From NCBI GenBank assembly GCA_016125275.1, contig WGMB01000002.1, positions 627,231 to 691,230 on the forward strand: 64,000 nucleotides of DNA, in the 5' to 3' direction. This DNA is from Acidobacteriota bacterium (GTDB lineage Bacteria; Acidobacteriota; Terriglobia; Bryobacterales; UBA6623). Position 1 is the first letter of the stretch, and the number at the start of each line of letters is the position of its first letter. Below the pieces are notes generated by a model. The model saw only the letters and a program-made list of their open reading frames with translations, was not told the origin of the DNA and ran no database searches. A program made the translations under genes and the position numbers. Shown in pieces: positions 8,888 to 17,942 of this stretch.

Positions 8888-9901
8888 GTGCAGCCTTCGC
8901 GCGCGACCATCGTCATTCCCACCCTGCATGGCGGAGAGCCCCTCCGCCGCTGCCTGGAGGGCCTCTCCGCGCAGACCTGCCGCCAGGCGACGGTCGTCTT
9001 GGTCGACAATTCCCCCCACGGCGTGGCCGACGGGCTGACCTGTTCCCTGCCCTTCGAGGTGATCGTCAACCCGCGCAACGTAGGCTTCGGCGAGGCCATC
9101 AACCAGGGCTTCGCGGCCCGTCCGGCGGAGTTTCTGCTCTCGCTCAATGACGACGCCGAGCCCGCGCCGGACTGGCTGGAGCGTCTGCTGGAGGCGATGG
9201 ACCGCAACCCCTCCGCCGGCATGGCCGCCAGCTCCATTCGCCTGGCCGGCTCCGCCGGCTTGCTCGATTCCGCCGGCATGGCGCTCTATCCCGACGGAAC
9301 CGCCAAGCAGCGCGGCCACGGCGAGCCGGCCGAGCGCTACCGAGACAGCGCGGAAGCCCTGTTCCCCAGCGGCGCCGCCGCGCTCTACCGCGCCGCCATG
9401 CTCGAGCGCAGCGGACTGTTCGACCCTGAATACTTTCTCTACTGCGAGGACACCGACCTCGGCTTGCGCGGGCGGTTGGCCGGCTGGGGCTGCCTCTACG
9501 TTCCCGAAGCCGTGGTCGAGCACGCCTACTCCGTCTCCGCCGGCCGCGCCTCGCGCCTCAAGGCCTTCTATGTGGAGCGCAACCGGCTGTGGACGCTCGC
9601 CAAGCTGTTCCCCGCGCGCATGCTCTGGGCGGTCCCCTTCTGGTCGGCTTGGCGCTACTGGGCCCACCTGCTGGCGGCCCTGCAAGGCCGCGGCTTGGCC
9701 GGAGAAATTCGGCAGGCGCAAACCGGCTGGCTCGATCTTGGGATAATCGTGGTCTCAGCCCATTGGAGAACGCTGCTGCACCTGCCCGCCTTGTGGAAAC
9801 AGCGCCGAGCCTTTCGCCGCAACCGCCGGCTCTCGACGCGGGAATTTCTGCGTCTGCTGAGCCGCCACAGGGTGTCGGCGCGGCAGATTGCGGAGCAATG
9901 A
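8888..9901 (+). CDS. GT2 family glycosyltransferase
   Basis: 337-aa glycosyltransferase with a GTG start, first gene of the surface-polysaccharide cluster. The GT-A fold is seen in ATIVIPTLHGGEPLRRCLEG, VVLVDNSPHG, NVGFGEAINQGF (typical of rhamnosyl-type GT2 enzymes) and LLSLNDDAEPAP, which holds the DXD-like metal site. FLYCEDTDLGLRGRLAGW supplies the ED catalytic-base motif. The C-terminal ~90 residues are hydrophobic/basic and may dock on the membrane. Probably adds a deoxysugar to a lipid-linked or surface glycan. Coupled to the next gene by an ATGA overlap. Confidence 0.92.
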   Translation: MQPSRATIVIPTLHGGEPLRRCLEGLSAQTCRQATVVLVDNSPHGVADGLTCSLPFEVIVNPRNVGFGEAINQGFAARPAEFLLSLNDDAEPAPDWLERLLEAMDRNPSAGMAASSIRLAGSAGLLDSAGMALYPDGTAKQRGHGEPAERYRDSAEALFPSGAAALYRAAMLERSGLFDPEYFLYCEDTDLGLRGRLAGWGCLYVPEAVVEHAYSVSAGRASRLKAFYVERNRLWTLAKLFPARMLWAVPFWSAWRYWAHLLAALQGRGLAGEIRQAQTGWLDLGIIVVSAHWRTLLHLPALWKQRRAFRRNRRLSTREFLRLLSRHRVSARQIAEQ

Positions 9902-10671
9902 GCGAAGCGCAGGAGCAGGCCCCGCCGCCGCGCCCGGCCGCCGTCTGGGACGGCGGGCCGCTGCTGGTCTTGATCCCCTGCTACAACGAAGAAGCCGCCA
10001 TCGGGGTCACCATCGGGCAGGTCCGCGCCGTCGTCGACGCGCCCGTCGTGGTCGTCGATGACGGGTCCTGGGACGGCACCGCGAATGTGGCCCGCGTGGC
10101 CGGCGCGGAGGTTCTGCAACTGCCCCACCACCTCGGCCTCGGCGGCGCCGTGCAGATGGGCTATCGCTTCGCCTTCGAGCACGGCTTCGAGCGGGTGGTG
10201 CGGGTCGACGGCGACGGCCAGCACGTGGCCGAAGACATCCCCAAGCTGCTGGCCGAGCTCGACGAAGGCGACGTGGACCTGGTCGCCGGCTCACGCTTCC
10301 TCGGGCCGAGCGACTACCCCGTCCAGCGCCTGCGCCGCTGGGGCGGGCTGCTGTTCTCGGCGGTGCTGCGGCCGATCCTGGGCCAGCGCATCACGGACCC
10401 CACCTCCGGCTTCATCGCCGTCAACCGCCAGGCGCTCGAGGTCTTCAGCCGCAGCTTTCCGCTCGAGTACCCCGAGATCGAAGCCCTGGTGGTGCTCAAG
10501 CGCAAGGCCCTGCGCTTCTGCGAGGTGCCGGCGAGGATGCGGCCGCGCATCGCCGGAACCTCCACCATCACCCGCTGGAAGGCCGTCTACTACATGGTGC
10601 GCGTGCTGCTGGGCGTGCTCGTCAACGTCATCAAGTACGAGCGGCGCTTCCACCAGGGGAAGCGGGGCTGA
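9898..10671 (+). CDS. GT2 family polyprenyl-phosphate sugar transferase (DPM1-like)
   Basis: 257-aa enzyme resembling dolichol/polyprenyl-phosphate mannose or glucose synthases. Motifs: LLVLIPCYNEEAAIGVTIGQ, VVVVDDGSWDGT, LGGAVQMGYRFAFE, VVRVDGDGQHVAEDIPKL (DXD region) and VAGSRFLG. The C-terminus has only a weak hydrophobic stretch (VYYMVRVLLGVLVNVIKY). Such enzymes charge undecaprenyl phosphate with a sugar that integral-membrane transferases then use. The DUF2304 gene directly downstream is a common neighbour and presumably its membrane partner. The ATG at 9898 overlaps the preceding stop. Confidence 0.92.
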   Translation: MSEAQEQAPPPRPAAVWDGGPLLVLIPCYNEEAAIGVTIGQVRAVVDAPVVVVDDGSWDGTANVARVAGAEVLQLPHHLGLGGAVQMGYRFAFEHGFERVVRVDGDGQHVAEDIPKLLAELDEGDVDLVAGSRFLGPSDYPVQRLRRWGGLLFSAVLRPILGQRITDPTSGFIAVNRQALEVFSRSFPLEYPEIEALVVLKRKALRFCEVPARMRPRIAGTSTITRWKAVYYMVRVLLGVLVNVIKYERRFHQGKRG

Positions 10672-10676
10672 CGCCG

Positions 10677-11060
10677 ATGGAACGCGTTCGCTGGGCCGCC
10701 GTCATCTTCTGTCTGCTGCTGCTGGGGCAAATCATCCGCGCCGTGCGCAGGGAGCACATCCGGGTCGAGTACTCCATGGCCTGGTTCGCCTCCGTGCTGG
10801 CCCTGCTGGTGGTCACCTTGTGGGACGCCGCTCTGGAGTGGCTCACGGACTTCCTCGGCGTTCCCGGCTTCACCGAGATGCTCATGCTGCTGGCGGGGCT
10901 GGCCTTCCTGTTCACCTTCTTCCGCCTCACCGTCGAGGTCTCCGCGCTCAAGGACCACAACATCGTGGTCGGCCAGAAGGTCGGCATGCTCGAGTGGGAG
11001 ATCCGCAAGCTGCGCGAAGAGCTGCAACGCCTGCGCGGGAAGGACCCGGACGCCTCGTGA
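10677..11060 (+). CDS. DUF2304 family small membrane protein
   Basis: 127-aa protein with about three hydrophobic segments (residues ~5-21, 35-52, 68-84) and a charged, coiled-coil-like C-terminal tail (LEWEIRKLREELQRLRG). Size, topology and position immediately after a DPM1-like transferase match DUF2304 proteins. These may be accessory subunits or flippase-like partners for polyprenyl-phosphate sugars; the role is inferred from context. The stop overlaps the GTG of the next gene. Confidence 0.85.
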   Translation: MERVRWAAVIFCLLLLGQIIRAVRREHIRVEYSMAWFASVLALLVVTLWDAALEWLTDFLGVPGFTEMLMLLAGLAFLFTFFRLTVEVSALKDHNIVVGQKVGMLEWEIRKLREELQRLRGKDPDAS

Positions 11061-12175
11061 AGGTGCTCTACGACGCGACGCCCCTGCTGATGCGCAGCGC
11101 CGGCGTCAAGAACTATCACTATTCGTTGCTGCTGCGCCTGCTGCCTTCCATCTGGCCCCACCAGATGGAGCTCTTCCCGTGGCTCGGCTCCCTGCCGCCC
11201 AACGAGAATCAGCGCTCGAACTACCCGGCCTGGCAGACCTACGCCGGCCTGGGAACGATGCTCGCCTCGAACTGGCTGGGCCTGCCCCTGGCGCGCCTGC
11301 AGGCCCAAGGCGCCGACCTGTTCCACGTCACCCAGCACCTGTGGCGACCGCCGCAAACGGCTCGGCTGACCTCCATGGTCCACGACCCCACGCCGCTGAC
11401 CATGCCCGAGTGCCACACCGAGAGCAACGTACGCTACTTCGAGCGCTTCGTCGAGCGGACGCTGCCCCGGCTCGACGCCCTCATCACGCCCTCCTACGCC
11501 GTCAAGCGCGACCTGGTGCGCTACTGCGGGGCCGCCGAAGAGCGCATCACCGTCATCCCGCACGGCGTGGACGAAGACTTCTTCGAAGCCACCCCGGCGC
11601 AGCGCGAAGTCGCTCGCCAAACCTATGAGCTGCCGGACCGCTACATGCTCTTCGTCGGCTCGGTGGAACCTCGCAAGAACCTCACAGGCCTGCTCGACGC
11701 GCTGGAGATGCTGCCCGACTCCCTGCGCCGCCAGGTTCCTCTGTTGCTGGTGGGCCCGCACGGCTGGAAGAACGAAGAGATCCAGAAGCGGCTGGCGAAG
11801 ACGGACCACGTGCGCACGCTCGGCTACGTGAAGCGCGAGCTGCTGCCGGCGGTCTATGAAGCCTGCTCGCTGTTCGTGTTCCCGTCGCTGTACGAGGGCT
11901 TTGGGATGCCCTTGCTCGAAGCCATGGCCGCCGGGGCGCCGGTGCTGTCCTCGAACACGTCCGCCATGCCGGAGGTCGTGGGCGACGCCGGCCTGCTGGT
12001 CGGCCCGCAAGAGCCGCACCGCATGGCCGAAGCCATCCGCAACGCCCTCGAAGACCAGCACACGGCCGCGCTGATGGGCGGCCAGGCCCGCCAGCGCGCA
12101 CGCCGCTTCACCTGGGAGCGCTGCGCCCTGGAAACCAAAAAGTTCTTCGAAGAGACCCTCGAAGAAGCCCTCTAG
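11057..12175 (+). CDS. GT4 family glycosyltransferase
   Basis: 372-aa GT-B enzyme. I chose the GTG at 11057 because it overlaps the DUF2304 stop and begins the family's N-terminal strand (KVLYDATPLL). N-domain: DLFHVTQHLWRPP and ALITPSYAVKRDL. C-domain: VIPHGVDEDFF, YMLFVGSVEPRKN, LLLVGPHGWK and LFVFPSLYEGFGMPLLEAMA, the E-x7-E nucleotide-sugar motif. Likely a mannosyl- or glucosyltransferase acting at the cytoplasmic face on a lipid-linked glycan. Confidence 0.93.
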   Translation: MKVLYDATPLLMRSAGVKNYHYSLLLRLLPSIWPHQMELFPWLGSLPPNENQRSNYPAWQTYAGLGTMLASNWLGLPLARLQAQGADLFHVTQHLWRPPQTARLTSMVHDPTPLTMPECHTESNVRYFERFVERTLPRLDALITPSYAVKRDLVRYCGAAEERITVIPHGVDEDFFEATPAQREVARQTYELPDRYMLFVGSVEPRKNLTGLLDALEMLPDSLRRQVPLLLVGPHGWKNEEIQKRLAKTDHVRTLGYVKRELLPAVYEACSLFVFPSLYEGFGMPLLEAMAAGAPVLSSNTSAMPEVVGDAGLLVGPQEPHRMAEAIRNALEDQHTAALMGGQARQRARRFTWERCALETKKFFEETLEEAL

Positions 12176-12242
12176 GGCGGATCGCGGCCCATTCCGCCCC
12201 CGCCTCCCGCCCCACCCAAGCCGCTACCATGGAGGGCTGCCC

Positions 12243-13370
12243 ATGGCTCTGTTGGTCTCCTGCGGCGTCTTCCATCCCCACCAGGGCGGCGCTGAATCCT
12301 TGTTCGGCGATCTCTGCGAGCGCTTCGCCGCCGCCGGTCGCGACGTCTCCGTCATCACCCGGCGGCTAGCCGACACGCCCGACCGCGAAACCCATCGCGG
12401 GGCCGCCATCCGCCGCTTCGACTACCCCACGCCCTACGAGGCGCTGGCGCCCGAGGACGCCTTCGCGCCCCGCTCCCAGGCCGTCCTCGACGAGCTGCGC
12501 CAAACCATCGAGCGCCGTGGCGTCCGCACCGTCTGCATCGGACTGCTCGACATGGGCGCGATGTACCTGCTGCGCCTGCGCCCCCGGCTCCGCTTTCGCC
12601 TCGTCCTCTACCTGCACGGCGGCGAGGTCCGTGTGTTGCCCCGCCAGCAGGAAACCTACCGCCGGCTGCTGCTGCACGCCCTCCGCGCGGCCGACGCCGT
12701 CGTGGCCGTCTCGAACGGGTTGGCCCAAGACGTCCTGGCGCTCGACCCCTCGCTCGACGCACGCCTGCACGTCATCCCCAACGGCATCGACGTCAACGCC
12801 GTCCGCCGGCAGCCCGCCGCCCCTCGCTCCCGCCCCTACGCCCTCTATGCCGGCCGGCTGGCGGCCTCCAAGAGTGTGCCCCGCATCGTGGAAGCTTTTG
12901 GGCGCATCGCCGCCGAAGCCCCCGAGCTGGACCTGCTGCTGGCCGGAGCCGGCGACCGCGAGCACGAAGTGCGCGCCGCCATCGAACGCCTCAGCTTGCA
13001 CGACCGCGCGATCCTGCTCGGCCCGCGCCCGCGGGAAGAGGTCTATTCCCTGATGAAGTCGTCGCGCTTTGTGACCCTGGCTTCCGACGCCGAAGGCTTG
13101 CCGCTGGTCGGCCTCGAAGCCCTGGCCGCCGGCGTCCCCCTGGTAGCGCCACGCGTCGCCGGCGTCACCGAGATCATCGAGCACGGCGTCAACGGCCTGC
13201 TCTTCGAGCCGCGCGACGCCGCCGCCTACGCCGCACGGATGCTCGAGCTGCACCGCTCCGAAGCGCTCTCCCGGCAGCTCCGCGCCGGCGCGAGGGCTTT
13301 TCCCATCGACGACTACGACATCGACCGGCTCTGGCGCCGCCACGCCGAATTGCTCGACGGACCAAGCTAG
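12243..13370 (+). CDS. GT4 family glycosyltransferase
   Basis: 375-aa GT-B glycosyltransferase. A GGAGGG 6 nt upstream supports the ATG. The N-domain starts CGVFHPHQGGAESLFGDLCE, the Gly-rich acceptor loop. The C-domain shows VIPNGIDVNAV, ALYAGRLAASKSVPRIVEAF, LLLAGAGDREHE and FVTLASDAEGLPLVGLEALA, the E-x7-E region. A 67-nt gap separates it from the previous gene, so it may have its own promoter within the same polysaccharide cluster. Donor and acceptor unknown. Confidence 0.93.
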   Translation: MALLVSCGVFHPHQGGAESLFGDLCERFAAAGRDVSVITRRLADTPDRETHRGAAIRRFDYPTPYEALAPEDAFAPRSQAVLDELRQTIERRGVRTVCIGLLDMGAMYLLRLRPRLRFRLVLYLHGGEVRVLPRQQETYRRLLLHALRAADAVVAVSNGLAQDVLALDPSLDARLHVIPNGIDVNAVRRQPAAPRSRPYALYAGRLAASKSVPRIVEAFGRIAAEAPELDLLLAGAGDREHEVRAAIERLSLHDRAILLGPRPREEVYSLMKSSRFVTLASDAEGLPLVGLEALAAGVPLVAPRVAGVTEIIEHGVNGLLFEPRDAAAYAARMLELHRSEALSRQLRAGARAFPIDDYDIDRLWRRHAELLDGPS

Positions 13371-13380
13371 AGAAGCAGCC

Positions 13381-14463
13381 ATGGCGCGCATCGTCACCGT
13401 CTACAACCAGGACTCCGGCCCCTTCCGTCCGATCGACATGTCGCTCATCCGCTGGCTGAAGGTCTCCGAGGCCCTCGCCCGCCGCGGCCACGCCGTCGAT
13501 ATCGCCACCTGCGAAGCCGGCCTCGACGCTCCTTTGCCGATGGCGCCGAACCTGCGCCGCGTCCCCCTGGCCGGCGTGCGCTGGGCGGACTACGACGTGG
13601 TCAAGACGGTCTTCCACCGCGGCTTCGACACGCTCGAAGCCCACGGCGGCGCCGACCACCCCTTCGTCATCTCCAAGCTCGGCTCGGTCGTGGCCGACTC
13701 CGATCGACCCGACGTCTTCTTCTACGGCGAGGAGCGCGAGCGACTCTACCGCATCCAGGAGCGCGTAAGCCGCAGCGCCCGCTACGTCACCTTGCTCACC
13801 GGCGAATCCATCGAGCTGTGGCGCGAGCAGCACGGCGAACGCCCCGAGCTCCTGCTCGTGCCCGGCGCCGCCGACGCCGAGCTCCCCGCCCCCGGCCCGG
13901 ACCCCTACCCGCCCCGCCGCCGCCCCCGTTGCCTGTTCGCCGGCAACATCTACGACGGCTGGTCGCAGGCGGAAGTCCACCGCCTGGTCGTCGACAAGCT
14001 CAACCGCCTGGGCGCCCTGCTGGCCCAGCGCGGCGTCGACTTCTTCTTCGTCGGCCGCGGCGACACGTCCCGCCTCGCCCCCGAAAACGTCTCCATCGTC
14101 GGCCCCGTCCCCCACGAGCGGGCCTGGGACTACATGCGCCACGCCGACGTCGGCGTGGTGTTGGCTTTCGGCCGCCGTCGCAACGTCAACGAGTCCACCA
14201 AGATCTACCACTACCTGCGCACCGGCCTGCCGGCCGTCTGTGAGCAGGGCTTTCCCAACGAAGGGCTGATCGAGCAAGCCGGGCTCGGCTTCGTCACGCC
14301 CTTCGGCGATCTGGAGGCGATGGCCGACCGCGCGTTCGAAGCCTGCCAGACCCGGTGGGACTCCGCCGCGGCCGTCCGCATGATTCTCGAAGGCCATACC
14401 TGGGACCAACGGGTCGCCGTCTACGACCGGCTGCTGCGCGACAGCTTCGGCGAGCCGCGCTAG
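13381..14463 (+). CDS. Putative glycosyltransferase, GT-B fold (GT4-like)
   Basis: 360-aa protein, divergent from classical GT4 but with the same outline. The N-domain strand is ARIVTVYNQDSGPFRPIDMS, the middle is RYVTLLTGESIELWREQHG, and the C-domain has PRCLFAGNIYDG, VDFFFVGRGDTS, VGPVPHERAWDYMRHADVGV and NESTKIYHYLRTGLPAVCE. The last takes the place of the usual E-x7-E motif (here E plus K-I-Y-H-Y-L, as in glucuronosyltransferase-like GT4 members). It lies 10 nt after the preceding gene and is the last gene on this strand before a convergent partner. Confidence 0.82.
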   Translation: MARIVTVYNQDSGPFRPIDMSLIRWLKVSEALARRGHAVDIATCEAGLDAPLPMAPNLRRVPLAGVRWADYDVVKTVFHRGFDTLEAHGGADHPFVISKLGSVVADSDRPDVFFYGEERERLYRIQERVSRSARYVTLLTGESIELWREQHGERPELLLVPGAADAELPAPGPDPYPPRRRPRCLFAGNIYDGWSQAEVHRLVVDKLNRLGALLAQRGVDFFFVGRGDTSRLAPENVSIVGPVPHERAWDYMRHADVGVVLAFGRRRNVNESTKIYHYLRTGLPAVCEQGFPNEGLIEQAGLGFVTPFGDLEAMADRAFEACQTRWDSAAAVRMILEGHTWDQRVAVYDRLLRDSFGEPR

Positions 14464-14476
14464 CCCGGGCCTCGGC

Positions 14477-16660
14477 TCACACCCAGCGCGCCTGGTCCAG
14501 AAAGACGTCTCCGGCCGCCTCGTCGAGCGTCCGAAGCTCCCCGATCGCGCCCAGCTTTCGCAGAAACGCCTCATAGTGCGGCAGCCAGAGCTCGGCGTAG
14601 CAGTCGTGCAGCCCGATGGCCGTAAACGCCTGACCGCCGGCCGTCGCCAAGGCCTGCTCTTCCCACTCGTCGTAGCTCACCGAACCCTGGTAGAGGCCGT
14701 AGTCGTCCAAGTGCACCGGCAGCTTGGCGACGCCGTCGTCCAGCCGCGGCTCGCCAAAGCCCAGCGAGTAGGCCGAGCTGGCCAGCCACTCGAAGTTGTA
14801 GTAGCACAGCATGTCGTCGGTCAGCCCTTCCGTCCGCGACTGCGGCGGCCGGTAGCCCTTGAGCCGGTAGTCGACCTCCCGGCACTGCCACAACTGCTCC
14901 TCGCCTGACGGCACGGTGTGGTCGAAGGAGTGGAACGCCAGCGCGTGACCGCCCGCCAGGATCGCCTCGCGCACCTCCGGCAGAAACGCGCCGACCACGT
15001 TGTAGGTCGCCCGCACGCCCGCCCGGCGCTCGGCGGCCAGCATCGCCTCCAACCAACCCGGCGCGCCCGCGGCGACCCGTTCGGCGAACGGCGGGTCTTC
15101 GACCCGGTGCCCCCAGTCGCGCTCCACATCGTGAAAGACGCAGATCGTCGGCCGCCGCACGGGCGTCTCCACGCGCTTGCGCCCGGGGACGATGCGGTCC
15201 CGCTGGGCCTCCACGTCGACCACGCGCCAGCCGGCCTCCTCCCGCGCCGTGAACCGCTCCAGCAAAGCGTCGTCATAGGTGCGCTCAAAAAGCTCCGGCC
15301 CCACCCGGCGACCGGCCGGAATCACCCGCTCCAGCACCAGCGCGGCGCTCGGCGCATGCACCTGCCGCAACCCCAGATCGGCGGCGTACGCGGCCACGGC
15401 GTTCCACAGCCAGCTCGCCCAGGCCCCCAGGTCGTTGTCCACCCGGGTCCGCCAAGCCGGAGCCCGGCCGATCCGCTGCACCAGGTCCGACTGCACGGCC
15501 GTCACCGCCAGACGGTCCTCGAACACCGCCACGTTCGCCCACGCCACCTGGAACGGCCGGCCGCAGTGCTGCTGGTGCCACTGCACATCCGGGTCGAAGA
15601 ACAGCTCCGGCGGCAGCTCCGGCACGGCCTGCGACAAGGCGTAGAGCGTCAATTGCCGCAACTGCTCCGGGCGGACCTCGCCCAGCAGCTTGCGGGCGAC
15701 CTTCAGCCCGTCCGGCCCGGCGCGCCGCAGCCGGTCCACGCGGTGCGCGAAAAAGCGTCGGCTGCGCCGGCTCGTCGCCCGCAGGGCCTCGGCCTCCGGC
15801 TCGGCCCACTCGCTGTAGCAGCGCAAGGGCCCCTCGTAGGTCCCGGCGCCGCCCCGGTTCTCGGCGATCATGTAGCCCCGCAAGGCGCCCTGCACGTAAG
15901 TGTGAATCGCCTTCGCCGGCACGCCGTGCTTGGCGAACATCCGCCCCAGCGTGTCGATCTGCCGGTCCAGCCCCACTCCCGTCGTCAGCCGCTCGCCGCG
16001 CGTGTGTACGCGGTACTCATACAGGCACTCGGCGACGGGCTCGAAGACGCAGCCGGCCTCGGCCATGCGCCAGGGAAAGTCGTAGTCGTCGCAGCCGTGG
16101 ACGCCCACCGCCGGGTCGAACCCTCCGATCGCCAATGCCTTCGACCGTCGCCAGCACAGCAGGTGCTTCACCCGCGAGCCGTAAGTCCAAAAGTCCTCGA
16201 TCGCGAACGCCCGGGCCTGGGACGGCGGGCCGAGATAGCGGCCCTCGGCGTCGATGTCGCGCCGCGACGAGTAGAAGAAATCGACCTCGGGGCTCTCCCG
16301 ACGCCTCTTCCGCAGCACGTCCACGGCGTCGGCGGACAAGCGGTCGTCGCTGAGCAGGATCGCCACCCACTCCGAGCCGGCCCGCTCCAGGCCGTAGTTC
16401 AGCGCCCCGGCAAAGCCGCTGCCCGCCGGCTGCCGGACGACCTCGATGCGGGCATCCCCCAGCGCCCGAATCTGCGCCGGCAACTCCGCCGGAGTCGCCT
16501 CGTCCACAATCACCAACAGCCGCCAGCAGGGGTCCGTCTGGGCCAGCACGGAGCCCACGCATTCGGCCAGATAGTCCGGCCGCTGCACCTTGCACGGCAG
16601 CAAGAACGTCGTCAGATCCTCCGGCTCCGGCGGAGCGCTACTCCCACCCGGAGTCTTCAT
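14477..16660 (-). CDS. Bifunctional GT2 glycosyltransferase / polysaccharide deacetylase-like protein
   Basis: 727-aa fusion. Residues ~15-240 are a GT2 domain: TTFLLPCKVQRPDYLAECVG, LLVIVDEATPAEL, AILLSDDRLSADAV (metal site) and VGVHGCDDYDFPWRMAEAGC. Residues ~240-480 are helical and unassigned. From ~500 a NodB-type polysaccharide deacetylase domain begins: TICVFHDVERDWGHR (catalytic Asp region), GVRATYNVVGAFLPEVREAI, then HALAFHSFDHTVPSG with the HxxxH metal pair, and AIGLHDCYAELW. The start at 16660 overlaps the upstream stop (ATGA). Such a fusion could add a sugar and deacetylate or otherwise edit the same glycan. Confidence 0.85.
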   Translation of the reverse strand: MKTPGGSSAPPEPEDLTTFLLPCKVQRPDYLAECVGSVLAQTDPCWRLLVIVDEATPAELPAQIRALGDARIEVVRQPAGSGFAGALNYGLERAGSEWVAILLSDDRLSADAVDVLRKRRRESPEVDFFYSSRRDIDAEGRYLGPPSQARAFAIEDFWTYGSRVKHLLCWRRSKALAIGGFDPAVGVHGCDDYDFPWRMAEAGCVFEPVAECLYEYRVHTRGERLTTGVGLDRQIDTLGRMFAKHGVPAKAIHTYVQGALRGYMIAENRGGAGTYEGPLRCYSEWAEPEAEALRATSRRSRRFFAHRVDRLRRAGPDGLKVARKLLGEVRPEQLRQLTLYALSQAVPELPPELFFDPDVQWHQQHCGRPFQVAWANVAVFEDRLAVTAVQSDLVQRIGRAPAWRTRVDNDLGAWASWLWNAVAAYAADLGLRQVHAPSAALVLERVIPAGRRVGPELFERTYDDALLERFTAREEAGWRVVDVEAQRDRIVPGRKRVETPVRRPTICVFHDVERDWGHRVEDPPFAERVAAGAPGWLEAMLAAERRAGVRATYNVVGAFLPEVREAILAGGHALAFHSFDHTVPSGEEQLWQCREVDYRLKGYRPPQSRTEGLTDDMLCYYNFEWLASSAYSLGFGEPRLDDGVAKLPVHLDDYGLYQGSVSYDEWEEQALATAGGQAFTAIGLHDCYAELWLPHYEAFLRKLGAIGELRTLDEAAGDVFLDQARWV

Positions 16661-17811
16661 GGCCGCACCTCCCGGTAGATCCGCTCGATCCGCTCGAGAA
16701 TCGCCCCCGGCGCGTGCTCCCGCTCGATCTTGCGGCGGGCCCGCTCGGCCCAAGCCCGCCGGCCCTCGGGATCGTCCGCCGCTTCCAGCAGCCGCCGGCT
16801 CAATGACTCCGCGTCGCCCAGTTCGAAAACCGCGCCCGTCACGCCATCCTCCACCAGCTCCGTCAGCGACGGCAGCGACGAAACCAGCGTCGGCGTCCCC
16901 AGCGCCATCGCCTCCAGAATCACGTTCGGGCAGCCTTCGGAGAAAGCCGACGGCAGCGCCAGCAGTTCCGCACCCGCAATCAGCGCCAGGGCCTCCGGGT
17001 AGCTCGCCCGCCCCACAAACTCCACGCCCTCCGCGCCGGGGCCTTCCGCCGCCTGACGTTCGAGCTCCGGCCCCAGCGAGCCCTCGCCGGCGATCAGCAA
17101 CCGCCAGGGGAAGTCCGGCCGCAGCCGCACCGCCCGGTGGTAGCCGTCGATCAGACAAGCCACGTCCTTCATGTCCTCCAGCCGGCCCGCGAACAGCAGG
17201 TAGGGCCGGCCCCCGCGGAGCCTCGGCGCGCCGCGCAAGCCCTCGATCCGGGCCGGATCGGCCGGATTCGGAATCACCTCGGCCTTGCTCCCCACGCCCG
17301 GCGCCAGCCGCTCGGCCTGCTCCAGCAGAGACCGCGCCACGCCCGTCACCCGGTCGGCCCTTCGCAGCAGCGCCGCCACGTACGCCACGCGGTCCGGACG
17401 CCTCTCGATCCAGTGCTCGGTCTCTCCGCCGCGCATCGAAATTACCAGCCCTGCGCCGGTCCGCCGCGCCAAGGCCTCCCCGTAGCGCGTATCGGCGTTG
17501 ATCAGGTGGCAGTGCACGATCCGCGGCCGGAACAGCGCCCCGGCCAGCGCCAGAACCGCTCCGTTGAGCGCGTCGTAGAAACGAATGCGCACCCGGCGAG
17601 GCCAGTCCCGGTCGAACGGGCTCGGGATGCGCACCCGCAACACGCGCACGCCGCCGTCCCGCTCCAGGCTCAGCGGAAAGCCCTCTTCCTGGTGCGTGAC
17701 CACCAGAACCTTGTGACCGCGCGCCGTCAAGAAGTGCGCCAGGTTGTGGACCGAGCGCTCCACCCCGCCCAGCCCCGGCAGATACGGATACGAAACCAGG
17801 ACGATGTTCAC
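16657..17811 (-). CDS. GT4 family glycosyltransferase
   Basis: 384-aa GT-B enzyme beginning MNIVLVSYPYLPGLGGVERS, the acceptor-loop motif. Further motifs are IVHCHLINADTRYGEAL, VIPNPADPARI, YLLFAGRLEDMKDVACLIDG, LLIAGEGSLGPEL and LLALPSAFSEGCPNVILEAM (E-x7-E). First gene of the two-gene minus-strand unit with the GT2/deacetylase fusion. The 131-nt region to the divergent permease gene presumably holds promoters for both. Confidence 0.93.
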   Translation of the reverse strand: MNIVLVSYPYLPGLGGVERSVHNLAHFLTARGHKVLVVTHQEEGFPLSLERDGGVRVLRVRIPSPFDRDWPRRVRIRFYDALNGAVLALAGALFRPRIVHCHLINADTRYGEALARRTGAGLVISMRGGETEHWIERRPDRVAYVAALLRRADRVTGVARSLLEQAERLAPGVGSKAEVIPNPADPARIEGLRGAPRLRGGRPYLLFAGRLEDMKDVACLIDGYHRAVRLRPDFPWRLLIAGEGSLGPELERQAAEGPGAEGVEFVGRASYPEALALIAGAELLALPSAFSEGCPNVILEAMALGTPTLVSSLPSLTELVEDGVTGAVFELGDAESLSRRLLEAADDPEGRRAWAERARRKIEREHAPGAILERIERIYREVRP

Positions 17812-17942
17812 CGCGGCGCAACTCCGGCCGACGGCCGAACGACATAGGATAACGGGTCCGCCGCCTCGCGAAAAAACAGCCGCCGCTTCCGGAACACGCC
17901 GGCCTCTTGGTACGTTCTCTGCACCAGCATCAGAAAAGGGCC

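Noticed and set aside
14452-14478. Short GAGCCG/CGGCTC hairpin between convergent polysaccharide genes
   Set aside because: Only 6 bp with a 15-nt loop in GC-rich sequence and overlapping a stop codon; expected by chance.
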